Assembly: GCA_938044775.1 (NCBI GenBank)
Contig: CALIOE010000018.1
Span: forward strand, 1 to 61,135
Source: an uncultured Rhizobiaceae group bacterium
Lineage (GTDB): Bacteria; Pseudomonadota; Alphaproteobacteria; Rhizobiales; Rhizobiaceae
Length of the DNA: 61,135 bases
Direction of reading: 5' to 3'
The position numbers and the translations under genes are program-made. Shown piece after piece: positions 1 through 8,543 of this stretch; position 1 is the stretch's first letter; every line of letters starts with the position of its first letter. The notes beneath the pieces were generated by a model. The model worked only from the letters and a program-made list of their open reading frames with translations. It made no database searches and had not been told where the DNA came from.

Positions 1-1381
1 CGTATATGCCACCCTCATTTCGGGTCTGGCGGCCAACGCGGATTTTAGCCGCTTGTTCTTTCATTTCCAGTTCGGCATAGGCGGCGGTGACCCTGACCTG
101 ATCACCTCTTCTGGAATCCAGGAAATCTTTTTCATAGGAACCAGAAAATCTGAATTTGAATCGATGGGCATTGTTTTCTGCCGTTGCAAACAAGTCGAGG
201 GAGGACAGAAGGGAGTTTTGAAAAGTATCGTCGTCGATGGTCTTTCGCCGGGATTCAAGCTCTGTCAGGCGGGTGGTCCCCTCGTTGTAATAGTAAAACT
301 GCGAGAAGCTGCCTCCAAATTCAGTCTCATAAGCAGTGGGATCGTCTGTGTCCTCAGCCGTCCGCGCGGTCCGATCAGTTCGCTCAGGGCCACCGTCGGG
401 AATTTGCGAAGACCTCGACTGTGCAGATTTCTTTGCATCTGCAGTCGACTTCTTCCGATTATTCTCCGCAAGATCGCCAGCCGGCGACGCCCGTTTCCTG
501 TCCTGGCTCGACGGCCTGGATCCTGCCTTGCGCAGTCTTCCGCGTGGTGATTCCTGTGCAGTTGCAATTGCCGCGAGCCGTTGCCGCACTCTGCTGGCTC
601 CCTTGCTCGACGGGTACTTTTTGAGGAATATTTCATACTCCGCTTTGGCATGTGCAAATTGTCTGTTGCGTTCGCGCACAACACCCAGAAGTTCCTGCGC
701 ATCCGCACTGAATTTGTGCTCAGGGTAAGTTGTTAGCTTGGTCAGGAGCTGCGCCGCTTTGCGGTATTCTTTTTGGGCTATTGCACGGCGCGCTCGTTGC
801 ATGACTGATCTGAGCTCTTCAGAGCTCGGGCGACCTGAGCCGTCCGACTTCGCCGTGTTTCGCTTAGCGCGAGATCCGGTATTAGTGGTTGGTGCCAGGT
901 CAGCGAGGCTAAGTCTGCACCGTCTTGACGCATCAATGCTGGCTACAGTGACTTCAATGCTTGCGAAATCTCGCCCCTGGCGGACTTTGTAGTTAACCGC
1001 CTCGGTAAAATAGACCATGAGCAACGGACCACTGCCGTTGGTTTCAAAATCAATTGCCCTAATTCGGTTGCCCGACGATGTGGGTGGCCTTACAGATTCC
1101 CGGGGAACGATCATATTTCTGCGCGCACCGCTTCTGCTCAAAGGTTTTACCTTAATTCTGAGCTCCCGGCCTCCTTTGGCCGGAAAATGCGTCACATAGG
1201 CCACTCGAAAGTTAAATCCGATCCGGACGACAGGGCAGCCATTCGCATCTTGCTTCAAAAGGGTTGCGCTTGACAGGACCTGATTGAGGGCTGGTTCGGC
1301 CGATGCAACCCGGACAGAAGAGACAACGAATATCGCGGTCAAGATCGATACGGCAACCTGGAGAATCCTTGTTGGCAGCAT
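1..1381 (-). CDS. TPR-containing outer-membrane beta-barrel-like protein, C-terminus cut by window edge
   Basis: An open frame runs from an ATG at 1381 leftward off the window with no stop; about 460 residues are visible. The first 28 or so residues form a signal peptide (ends ...VRVASA). A beta-rich domain follows to about residue 150. Residues 185-275 look like a TPR/YbgF-type repeat region (EYRKAAQLLTKL, FAHAKAEYEIFLKKYP). A low-complexity basic linker comes next, and from about residue 350 alternating beta-strand segments (FGGSFSQFYYYNEG, KFRFSGSYEKDF, AKIRVGRQTRNEGG) suggest the start of an outer-membrane barrel. It begins two bases after the stop of the multiheme cytochrome, so the two are almost certainly co-transcribed. 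I infer an exported outer-membrane partner of the cytochrome. The barrel reading rests on strand pattern only. Confidence 0.6.
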   Translation of the reverse strand, partial: MLPTRILQVAVSILTAIFVVSSVRVASAEPALNQVLSSATLLKQDANGCPVVRIGFNFRVAYVTHFPAKGGRELRIKVKPLSRSGARRNMIVPRESVRPPTSSGNRIRAIDFETNGSGPLLMVYFTEAVNYKVRQGRDFASIEVTVASIDASRRCRLSLADLAPTTNTGSRAKRNTAKSDGSGRPSSEELRSVMQRARRAIAQKEYRKAAQLLTKLTTYPEHKFSADAQELLGVVRERNRQFAHAKAEYEIFLKKYPSSKGASRVRQRLAAIATAQESPRGRLRKAGSRPSSQDRKRASPAGDLAENNRKKSTADAKKSAQSRSSQIPDGGPERTDRTARTAEDTDDPTAYETEFGGSFSQFYYYNEGTTRLTELESRRKTIDDDTFQNSLLSSLDLFATAENNAHRFKFRFSGSYEKDFLDSRRGDQVRVTAAYAELEMKEQAAKIRVGRQTRNEGGIY

Positions 1382-1383
1382 GC

Positions 1384-2433
1384 TCACCACTCTCTCCGGC
1401 TGGCTCGGTGTTCGCCGGTGCGTCTTTCCTCGATCCGGGATTGGGTCGCATCGGTGTAGACGTGGCAAGCTCCGGTGCAGTCACGAAGCTCGTTTACGCG
1501 ATAAGGGACTTCTGACGGATTTTCATACTTTTCGTGGGGACCGGGCCGGAAGTCCCTGGCATGACACCCGGCGCAGTCCGGCTGATATGCTGGTGTTGAC
1601 CATGCCGAAGCGGCTGAGTTGCCGCGGTGACAGTCAATGCAGTCGAGACCGGCGGAATGGCCGGTGGGAAACGCCGCTGACAAGTGCCGATAGTCAGCAA
1701 CCGCCCAGTTTGTGACTCTGTGACAGTCACTGCACTGTTGGTTCGTAACGAAGTGCCCCCGCGGCTTACCGGTCGCAATGCGGCCATTGTGACAACTCGA
1801 ACAGGTGCCGGTGACCGATGCGTGATCAAACCGCACATTCGTCCAGCTCGTCGAGACGTGACAATCTTCGCAGGTGTTTGACGACGGGATATGGTTTGCA
1901 GGCTTGCCGGTCGCTGTGCGGCCATTGTGACAGCTCGAACAGGTGCCGGTGACCGCTGAGTGGTCAAAACGTACATTCGTCCAGCTCGTCGAAACATGAC
2001 AGGACGAACAGTCCTCGGTTGATGCTAAGTGATCGCTGGCTTTACCTTTTGCAGTCGTACCATCGTGGCAGCTCTGGCAGGAGCGATCGATCCTGCTGTG
2101 ATCGTAATTGAAAGCGTTCCAGTTTGATGCCGTATGGCAGGTCGAACACTGATTTCCTGACGGAGGATGTGCTGCCGATTTACCCTTGGCGGCTACATTG
2201 TTATGACAGCTTGCACAGTCCGAGGGAGTGTTTGTCAGTTCGCCGTCAATATGGCACGCGCTGCAAGGTACGTTTGTGTGGGCACCAGTGAGCGGAAACG
2301 ATGTTGCATCGTGATCAAAGCCCGGAGGAGATTGTTCGCTTGATTCTGCAGTTTGCCCAATTGCAGGTGTCAAGATCAACGACGAAACGAAGACGACGCA
2401 CAAAATGATATGAGCTAGCGGCAAAAGCCGCAT
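1384..2433 (-). CDS. Periplasmic multiheme cytochrome c with 11 CXXCH motifs
   Basis: This 349-residue exported protein carries 11 CXXCH heme sites at residues 57, 73, 96, 119, 142, 165, 188, 211, 234, 265 and 287. A further CX3CH lies at 319-324. From 73 to 234 the sites recur exactly every 23 residues, in alternating paired repeats (STSWTNVRFDH then GTCSSCHNGR). The ATG at 2433 is chosen because it opens a good signal peptide (MRLLPLAHIILCVVFVSS); an upstream TTG at 2454 would add seven residues. There is no membrane anchor after the signal, so it should be a soluble periplasmic electron carrier of the cytochrome c3/doubled-CXXCH type. Its partner, two bases downstream, is the TPR/barrel gene. 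The redox partner and acceptor are unknown. Confidence 0.9.
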   Translation of the reverse strand: MRLLPLAHIILCVVFVSSLILTPAIGQTAESSEQSPPGFDHDATSFPLTGAHTNVPCSACHIDGELTNTPSDCASCHNNVAAKGKSAAHPPSGNQCSTCHTASNWNAFNYDHSRIDRSCQSCHDGTTAKGKASDHLASTEDCSSCHVSTSWTNVRFDHSAVTGTCSSCHNGRTATGKPANHIPSSNTCEDCHVSTSWTNVRFDHASVTGTCSSCHNGRIATGKPRGHFVTNQQCSDCHRVTNWAVADYRHLSAAFPTGHSAGLDCIDCHRGNSAASAWSTPAYQPDCAGCHARDFRPGPHEKYENPSEVPYRVNELRDCTGACHVYTDATQSRIEERRTGEHRASRREW

Positions 2434-2781
2434 CTTGACAAAACTCAATTCCAATCACCGCCGCACGGGTTTCGAGAGCGCCATCGGTAGGCGAATCGAA
2501 GCCAGAAAAAGTGTCGCAAATCTTATCGCGCGCCAGAAAATCGTCCAGACGTGTCAGGCTAAAGAGAATCGAAATAGGACCATTGCGCCTCTCGGACAGA
2601 CTAAGGTCTGATGAGGTTTTCCCGGTCCGAGAAATGGCGAAGTACTGTCCAGAGTATACATTCGATCTCAAGCCGCGACTCTGTTGTTCAGGCGGCAAAC
2701 CGTCCAGAACTGTGCCGGCAAAAAGGCAAAGGACCTCGCAAAGGCTTTTTACCAATGCTCATTTGCACAACTATGAAAACA
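2434..2781. other. Intergenic stretch without a supported gene
   Basis: Between the cytochrome start and the tRNA there are overlapping ORFs on both strands, but none has a ribosome-binding site or a recognisable protein. The plus-strand ORF here runs straight through the antisense of the tRNA. The stretch probably holds the promoter for the cytochrome operon. I see no clear terminator. Confidence 0.5.
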
Positions 2782-2858
2782 TGGTGATCCCGGGGCGATT
2801 CGAACGCCCGACCTACAGATTAGGAATCTGTTGCTCTATCCTGCTGAGCTACGGGACC
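2782..2858 (-). tRNA. tRNA-Arg, anticodon CCU
   Basis: On the minus strand a full cloverleaf can be drawn. The acceptor stem is GGTCCCG against CGGGATC with discriminator A and an encoded CCA. The D arm contains AGCTCAGCAGGATAGAGC, the anticodon stem is ACAGA/TCTGT around the loop TTCCTAA (anticodon CCT), and the T arm contains GTTCGAATC. It is 77 nt long. It would read AGG codons. Confidence 0.97.
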
Positions 2859-2901
2859 ACGAATTGTGCATAGCGAAAAACGCCGGGCAATTAAATAGGA
2901 T

Positions 2902-4098
2902 TCAACCGGAAAGGCCGGCAACTTCTTCGACGATGATCGTGGCGACCATTTCGCAGTCTTTTTCACTGAATGTCAGCGGCACCCGGATGTCACAGGTGGT
3001 CGCAAGAATTTCCAGCGTGTTCGGCAAAGTCGGCAAGTCGCCCAGATAGCGCCAGGAATCGTAACGACTGGTAAAGGCCCTGGGCTGATCAGCCCCGAAC
3101 CACTTGATATCAACACCGCGGCTGGCACAGTTTTGCATCAGGTCTTCGAACGGTTCTGAACCGGCAAGCCGGGGACGGAATTGAAACGAGGAACCGACAA
3201 ATTCCTCGTGTTGCGCACGCCGCGGTACGTCGATATCGGGGCTTTTTCGAACCACACGTTCCAGCGCCTGGTAACGCAGGTTCCAGCGGCGCACATTCTC
3301 CTCAAGCCCGGCCATCTGCCCGCGTAAAATCGCTGCGCGCACGTTGTCCATGCGCCCCGAAAAATTGGGGGTCTCCAACCGGACCCCGGCAAACACATCA
3401 GCAGCTGGCGCTGCGCCATGAGACTGGTACAGCATGTAAGAGCCGGACATCATGATCGCGCGGGCCGCCAGCTCAGGATCATCGGTCGTCAACAGGCCGC
3501 CCTCACCGGAATTGATATGCTTGTATGTTTGTGCCGAGAAGGCCGCCACCCGGCCGAAATTTCCTGAGCGGTTGCCCTTCCATTTCGCACCCATTGTATG
3601 CGCACAATCCTCAATCAGTGAGATTCCAAACTCCTCACAGATCGCGCAAACGGCGTCCATGTCTGCGATATGGCCGCGCATGTGGGACAACATGAGAAAC
3701 CGGGCGCCACTGGCCTCAGCCTTGGCGCGCAGATCATTGGTGTCGATGTGCCAGTTGCCATCAATCTCAACGAAAACCGGAACGCCACCGGCATTGTGGA
3801 TGGCACCGGGAACCGGGGCCAGAGTGTAGGCATTGGCCAATACCTTGTCGCCCGGTTGCAAGCCGGCGGCACGCAACGCGACATGCAGGGCATAACCGCC
3901 AGAGGAACAGGCGAGGCAGTACTTTGAACCCTGCCAATCAGCATAGTCCTTCTCCAGCAAAGCTGCTTCAGCTATTTCGTCTTCGATCGTGTTGTAGCGA
4001 TGCAGTCGGCCGGATCGCAAAATCCCGGAGACGCGCGCAATGGTCGCCTCGTCAATTGGCTCCTGCTGCGTAAAGGGTTTGTCGAAGACAGTTTTCAT
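2902..4098 (-). CDS. DegT/DnrJ/EryC1/StrS-family PLP aminotransferase
   Basis: A 398-residue fold-type I PLP enzyme of the sugar/polyol aminotransferase family. The Schiff-base lysine is K193 in AQTYKHINSGEGG. The cofactor region ACSSGGYALHVAL (63-75) and LIEDCAHTMGAKW (161-173) are also typical. The ATG at 4098 is used because it has GGGGAAG about eight bases upstream; the 34 extra N-terminal residues of the longer frame lie inside the preceding peptidase gene. It starts 13 bases after the stop of the M32 peptidase on the same strand. No sugar-nucleotide biosynthesis genes adjoin it, so the substrate (amino sugar, cyclitol or other keto compound) is unknown. Confidence 0.88.
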   Translation of the reverse strand: MKTVFDKPFTQQEPIDEATIARVSGILRSGRLHRYNTIEDEIAEAALLEKDYADWQGSKYCLACSSGGYALHVALRAAGLQPGDKVLANAYTLAPVPGAIHNAGGVPVFVEIDGNWHIDTNDLRAKAEASGARFLMLSHMRGHIADMDAVCAICEEFGISLIEDCAHTMGAKWKGNRSGNFGRVAAFSAQTYKHINSGEGGLLTTDDPELAARAIMMSGSYMLYQSHGAAPAADVFAGVRLETPNFSGRMDNVRAAILRGQMAGLEENVRRWNLRYQALERVVRKSPDIDVPRRAQHEEFVGSSFQFRPRLAGSEPFEDLMQNCASRGVDIKWFGADQPRAFTSRYDSWRYLGDLPTLPNTLEILATTCDIRVPLTFSEKDCEMVATIIVEEVAGLSG

Positions 4099-4111
4099 AA
4101 TCCGTCTTCCC

Positions 4112-5605
4112 CTAAGCCAAGTCGAAGAGCGTGCTGTACTTGTCCTCCAGATAGGACAACAGCGGTTCCGCAGACACCGCCGAGCCAACCGCTTTTTCAA
4201 TCAGTTCGGCCGGCGCGTGAAGGCTTCCCTTCCGGTGAACGTTGTCACGCAACCAGGTAAGCGCCGGTTGCATGTTGCCGGCTTCCACCATGCCGTCCAG
4301 GTCATTTACGTGATGACGCAGTGCGACGTTGAGCTGGCCGGCATAAATATTGCCAAGCGAATAGGTCGGAAAGTATCCGAACAGGCCAACCGACCAATGC
4401 ACATCCTGGAGTACGCCTCTTGAAGCATCCGGCACCGCAAGTCCAAAATCACGCTCAAAGCGTGTGTTCCAGGCTTCCTCCATATCCGCGGCCTCCAATT
4501 CGCCGGCAATAAGCTCCCGTTCGAGCTCAAAGCGCAGAAGGACATGGAGATTGTAGTGTACCTCATCGGCTTCGGTGCGAATGTAACCGGTTTCGACGCG
4601 GTTTATCGCGCGGTAAAGCTGCTCGGCATCGGCCAGGCCAAAGTCACCAAATGCATCAACCATGCGCGGGTAGAGCCAGACGCAAAAAGCACGGCTGCGG
4701 CCAATCTGGTTTTCCCAGAGCCGCGACTGGCTTTCATGGACACCCATGGATGCATGCTGACCGGCCGGTGTCAGCGCATGCTCGACAGGCGTGCCTTGCT
4801 CGTAGAGTGAATGGCCGAGCTCATGGATGGTCGAGTACAGACAATCAACCGGATTCTCTGCATCAACCCGCGTGGTTATGCGACTGTCGCCACCTGTGCC
4901 GGATGAAAACGGGTGAACTGAAAGATCGAGGCGTCCCGCTTCCCAGTTGTAGCCCAGCGCGTCGGCAATCAATCGAGACAGCTTCAGCTGGGCGTCAGGC
5001 TCGAAATGTCCCCGCATTTTTGGTTGAGCGTGTGATCTGTCAGCAATCGCTGCCCGCAAATTGGCCAGCCTCGGTCGCATTCCCTCGAGCAAAGGTTGCA
5101 ACACGGCCACCGTCATGCCGGGCTCGAAATCATCGAGCAAAGCATCGTACAGGCTGGTGCCCTCGGTAGCGAGGCAGGTGGCTTCCTGACGCTTCAGTTC
5201 AACAATGGTCGCAAGTGTCGGAGCGAAATCTTCAAAATTTTTCGCTGCGCGGGCGGCGGCCCAAATACCCTGCGCGCGGCTGGTGATACGGGCAATCTCA
5301 GCTGCCAGCTCTGCAGGAACACGTTTGGCGCGTTCATAGGCCCGGCGCGTCTTCTCGACATTGACCTGTTCAGCGCCATTGATCGATCCTTGATCCACCG
5401 CATCCAGCCAGTCACCAAGCTGCGGATCGGTTCGCCGTTCGTGCAGGGCGGCCTCCACCGCGGCAGCTTGTTCGGAGCGCTGCGCGGCACCATCAGGCGG
5501 CATCATGGTTTCCTGATCCCATTCCAGCAATCCCGCAACCTGCCCCAATGCATGGGTCTGTTTGATATGGGCGAGCAGATCGGCGTAGGCTTGGTCCGGT
5601 TTCAT
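4112..5605 (-). CDS. M32-family metallocarboxypeptidase (carboxypeptidase Taq type)
   Basis: A 497-residue cytosolic zinc carboxypeptidase, the usual length for M32 enzymes. The family motifs appear in order: HPF (231-233), DSRIT (240-244), the zinc-binding HELGH (261-265), HESQSRLWEN (290-299) and a Y-x-R-T-E-A-D-E segment further on. The family removes single residues from peptide C-termini with broad specificity, in peptide turnover. There is no signal peptide. It lies upstream of, and is probably co-transcribed with, the DegT-type aminotransferase; a functional link is not evident. Confidence 0.95.
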   Translation of the reverse strand: MKPDQAYADLLAHIKQTHALGQVAGLLEWDQETMMPPDGAAQRSEQAAAVEAALHERRTDPQLGDWLDAVDQGSINGAEQVNVEKTRRAYERAKRVPAELAAEIARITSRAQGIWAAARAAKNFEDFAPTLATIVELKRQEATCLATEGTSLYDALLDDFEPGMTVAVLQPLLEGMRPRLANLRAAIADRSHAQPKMRGHFEPDAQLKLSRLIADALGYNWEAGRLDLSVHPFSSGTGGDSRITTRVDAENPVDCLYSTIHELGHSLYEQGTPVEHALTPAGQHASMGVHESQSRLWENQIGRSRAFCVWLYPRMVDAFGDFGLADAEQLYRAINRVETGYIRTEADEVHYNLHVLLRFELERELIAGELEAADMEEAWNTRFERDFGLAVPDASRGVLQDVHWSVGLFGYFPTYSLGNIYAGQLNVALRHHVNDLDGMVEAGNMQPALTWLRDNVHRKGSLHAPAELIEKAVGSAVSAEPLLSYLEDKYSTLFDLA

Positions 5606-5689
5606 TCAGGCAATTCCAAATCATGGCAACTGGTGGCGAACGATAGACACCAATGCTTCATTTGCAACACCAGGCCGGAGGTCAGCGCT

Positions 5690-6340
5690 ATGGCCACGAT
5701 CACTTTTGTAAGCCTCGGCATGTCGTGCCAGGCCGCCCATCAACTGGCGCGATTTGCAGCCGCTGAGCCCAGCCGGGCGAATTTTGCCAAAGGCCCTTTC
5801 GACTGGCTGGTCTGTCCACCCGAAAACGCCGCAAACTGGCTCGACCAGGGATTGTGTGATTTTCGTCCCACCGACATTACTGAATTGAGGGAGCACGCCT
5901 ACTGGTCCCGCTTCGATATTTGGTTCTGGCATGGCTTCTACACAAAAACTGACCACTCGCGGGTGCTGGAACTTGCAAAAAACGCAGAACGCGAGCTGTC
6001 AAAACTAGACTATCAGCGCAAGACTTTTAAGGCGCTGGATCCCGGCAAAACGACCTTTATCGTTGCCAATACACAAAACAATCTCGCCGGCGCAGTCTTC
6101 AGGAAAGGCGAGGAAGACCGCTATCGTTTTTCGGAGGCGGCAATAGACAGACTTCAGTCGAGCCTGGATCACTATTTCGGCGCACCAACGACATTGTGTG
6201 TGGCGACACGGGCCGACCTTGCATCGCCAGGATTGCTCAGGCGAGATCAAACAACAGCACTGCCTGTCGAAGAGAGCGAGTGGAAGGGAGATGACGTATC
6301 CTGGAACATTTTTTTGGACGGGCTGAGCAAACCTTACTGA
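5690..6340 (+). CDS. DUF1796-type putative papain-like cysteine peptidase
   Basis: The protein begins MATITFVSLGMSCQAAHQL, followed by GPFDWLVCPP, which is the DUF1796 pattern (a cysteine after SLG, then an FDW block). The ATG at 5690 is preferred; the upstream in-frame extension is antisense to the M32 gene and has no protein-like character. The protein has 216 residues, no signal peptide and no membrane segment. The family is annotated as papain-like from fold prediction only and its biological role is unknown. It is divergent from the peptidase gene and precedes the GGDEF/EAL gene on the same strand with a 65-base gap. Confidence 0.7.
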   Translation: MATITFVSLGMSCQAAHQLARFAAAEPSRANFAKGPFDWLVCPPENAANWLDQGLCDFRPTDITELREHAYWSRFDIWFWHGFYTKTDHSRVLELAKNAERELSKLDYQRKTFKALDPGKTTFIVANTQNNLAGAVFRKGEEDRYRFSEAAIDRLQSSLDHYFGAPTTLCVATRADLASPGLLRRDQTTALPVEESEWKGDDVSWNIFLDGLSKPY

Positions 6341-6405
6341 AATCTTAACTCTTAGACCCTAAGATCTGAAAAACCGAACAATCCAAACGCCTTGCAGGGC
6401 TGACA

Positions 6406-8115
6406 ATGATCGATACCGATGCCCCCGGCAACCGTCGCTCCATCACTCAGGACGTTCTCCAATCGGTTGGAGAATGCGTTTATGAGTGGGATCTCGAGCA
6501 AGATGTTCTGGAATGGAATGAGGGCGCAGCCACGCTGCTTTGCACCTCTGAAGAAGCGATATCGTCCAACCGGAAGTACAGCCGACTGCTGTTGTCCTCG
6601 ACCTTGTCCAGCCGGGATGACACCATCATCTCCTCCGAGGAAAAAGATACGGGCAATGGTGTACCCTTCCGCCTGAAATATGCCCTTTCAGGCGCCCAGC
6701 TGGGAACGCAAAGCGATATTTGGGTCGAAGAATGCGGCCGCTGGTTTGCCAATGAGGCGGGCAAGCCGGCGCGGGCGCACGGCGTCATACGCATCATCAA
6801 TGAGCGCCGCAGCCTGGAAGAAAGGCTCGACCGTTTGTCACGTTTTGACGCCCTGACAGGTCTCTACAACCGGTCACATCTGAAAGTCTGCCTCGACGAA
6901 CTGTTTGAACGGGGCCTGCAGCACGATACTGGCGCCGCATTTGTCATTGTAGGCCTTGAGAACTTCGACATTATCAACTCTGTTTACGGCTTCGACGCCG
7001 GCGATGCCGTGATTGAGGAAATCGCCCGTCGACTAAAAGGCAATCTGCGGGACAATGATACGCTCGGTCGGTTCTCTGGCGCGAAGATTGGCCTCATTTT
7101 GCCGGAATGCAGCGAGACTGACCTGCAGGTCGCCGGAGAGCGCATCCTAAGCAAATTGCGCGAAAGCGTCGTACAGACCGAAAACGGCCCGGTTGCCGTC
7201 ACCATATCGATTGGTGCCGTTCTCATGCCGGCCCAGGCGCGCAACTCGCGAGAAGCATTCATGGCGGCGCACGAAGCGCTGCTGGAGTCCCGCCGGGCTC
7301 GCGATTTCGCCCTGATCAGCTACCGCAGAGACCCCGCGAAAGACGAAAAGCGACGTCAGGCTGCCGGAATGGCGGACCAGATCGTCAAGGCATTGCGACA
7401 GGGTCGCGTCCATCTCGCGTACCAGCCGATCGTCGACGCAGGAAGTTCCAGGGTTGCGTTCCATGAGGCATTGATTCGGCTGGAAACCGAGGACGGCGGA
7501 GCCTTTACGGCTGCGAATTTCGTTGAAACAGCGCAACATTTGGGCCTCATCCGCCTGGTCGACCACCATGCACTCGATCTGGCGCTGACGACTCTGGTAA
7601 AATACCCGATGGCAAACTTCTCCCTCAATGTCTCGAACGAAACCGCCTGCGACCCGGAATGGCTGGCCAAGGTTGGCAGGGTGGTGAAACGCAACCCAGA
7701 TGTGGCTGACCGACTGATTGTCGAGATCACTGAATCACACGCGGCAGAATCATTGTCCGAGGCGAAGCGTTTTGTTCAAAATGTCAAAGACATGGGGTGT
7801 CAGATCGCACTCGACGATTTCGGCGCTGGATTCACATCATTCCGAAACCTGAAAAGCCTCGACTTCGACATCATCAAGGTCGACGGCCAGTTTGTCGACG
7901 ACCTGAAGTCCTGTCATGAAAACCAGATGTTTATCCGCTCACTGGTACAACTGGCGCGCTTGTTCAACGCAAAAACCGTCGTGGAGTGGGTTGAGGACGA
8001 CGAAACTGCAACCATGCTGGCAAACTGGGGTGTGGACTATCTGCAGGGATATCGATTCGGTCAACCGAAACGGCACATTGAGTGGATGGAAGATCTGAAA
8101 CTGGAAGCCAGTTAG
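6406..8115 (+). CDS. PAS-like, degenerate GGDEF and EAL domain protein (cyclic-di-GMP turnover)
   Basis: A 569-residue cytosolic signalling protein. Residues 20-135 resemble a PAS sensor. Residues 145-310 are a diguanylate cyclase domain whose signature is SGAKI (224-228) instead of GGDEF, so cyclase activity is unlikely. Residues 325-560 are an EAL domain with EALIRL (354-359), an NVSNE segment, IVEITES, the DDFGAGFTSF loop and KVDG, so the phosphodiesterase residues look intact. I infer a cyclic-di-GMP phosphodiesterase with a regulatory GGDEF domain. The final VVEWVEDDE block differs from the usual VAEGVE. Its stop overlaps the stop of the convergent cupin gene. Confidence 0.9.
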   Translation: MIDTDAPGNRRSITQDVLQSVGECVYEWDLEQDVLEWNEGAATLLCTSEEAISSNRKYSRLLLSSTLSSRDDTIISSEEKDTGNGVPFRLKYALSGAQLGTQSDIWVEECGRWFANEAGKPARAHGVIRIINERRSLEERLDRLSRFDALTGLYNRSHLKVCLDELFERGLQHDTGAAFVIVGLENFDIINSVYGFDAGDAVIEEIARRLKGNLRDNDTLGRFSGAKIGLILPECSETDLQVAGERILSKLRESVVQTENGPVAVTISIGAVLMPAQARNSREAFMAAHEALLESRRARDFALISYRRDPAKDEKRRQAAGMADQIVKALRQGRVHLAYQPIVDAGSSRVAFHEALIRLETEDGGAFTAANFVETAQHLGLIRLVDHHALDLALTTLVKYPMANFSLNVSNETACDPEWLAKVGRVVKRNPDVADRLIVEITESHAAESLSEAKRFVQNVKDMGCQIALDDFGAGFTSFRNLKSLDFDIIKVDGQFVDDLKSCHENQMFIRSLVQLARLFNAKTVVEWVEDDETATMLANWGVDYLQGYRFGQPKRHIEWMEDLKLEAS

Positions 8116-8543
8116 TCATCCTCGGGGGATCTGGGCACGGGCCGCCAGTCCGGCGGCGCCATTTCGAAATTTGCAAAATCGAAACCCGGCGCCACGGTAC
8201 AACCAACCAGGGTCCAGTGACCCAGACTTTCCGCTGTCTGCCACCAACCGGCCGGAACAACCAATTGCGGTTTTTCACCTGAGATCAGATTGGGTCCAAG
8301 GCGGTGGGCCTCGGCGTCGTGACCGTTCGATGACAGCGTCAGGCTGAGCGGCCCTCCCGCATAGTGATGCCAGACTTCAGAACTGCCGTGAACGCGATGC
8401 CAGTGCGAGCAGTCTCCTGCTTCTAACAGATAGTAGATCGCGGTTGATCCTTCATCGCGGAAGGTCTCTGCGTAGTGACCACCTTCCGGGTGGGGTACCA
8501 GTTCGAGATGCGCGATGATCTCCGCCGCGCCTACATCATGCAT
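8112..8543 (-). CDS. Cupin superfamily protein (DUF985)
   Basis: A 143-residue single-domain beta-barrel protein with the DUF985 pattern: HPEGGHYAETFR, IYYLLEAGDCSHWHRV, VWHHYAGGPL, and VPAGWWQTAES near the C-terminus. Several histidines could bind a metal. The biochemical role of the family is unsettled (sugar- or nucleotide-linked epimerase-like folds are related). Its ATG overlaps the gloB stop by one base (TGATG), so it is translationally coupled to gloB. Confidence 0.85.
   Translation of the reverse strand: MHDVGAAEIIAHLELVPHPEGGHYAETFRDEGSTAIYYLLEAGDCSHWHRVHGSSEVWHHYAGGPLSLTLSSNGHDAEAHRLGPNLISGEKPQLVVPAGWWQTAESLGHWTLVGCTVAPGFDFANFEMAPPDWRPVPRSPEDD

Noticed and set aside
2511-2873. Plus-strand ORF of 120 residues ending past the tRNA
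   Set aside because: It reads through the antisense of tRNA-Arg (the GRFERPTYRLG pattern is a typical tRNA artefact) and lacks a ribosome-binding site.
5096-5689. 198-residue N-terminal extension of the DUF1796 gene
   Set aside because: The extension is antisense to the M32 peptidase. The family homology begins at MATITFVSLG (5690).
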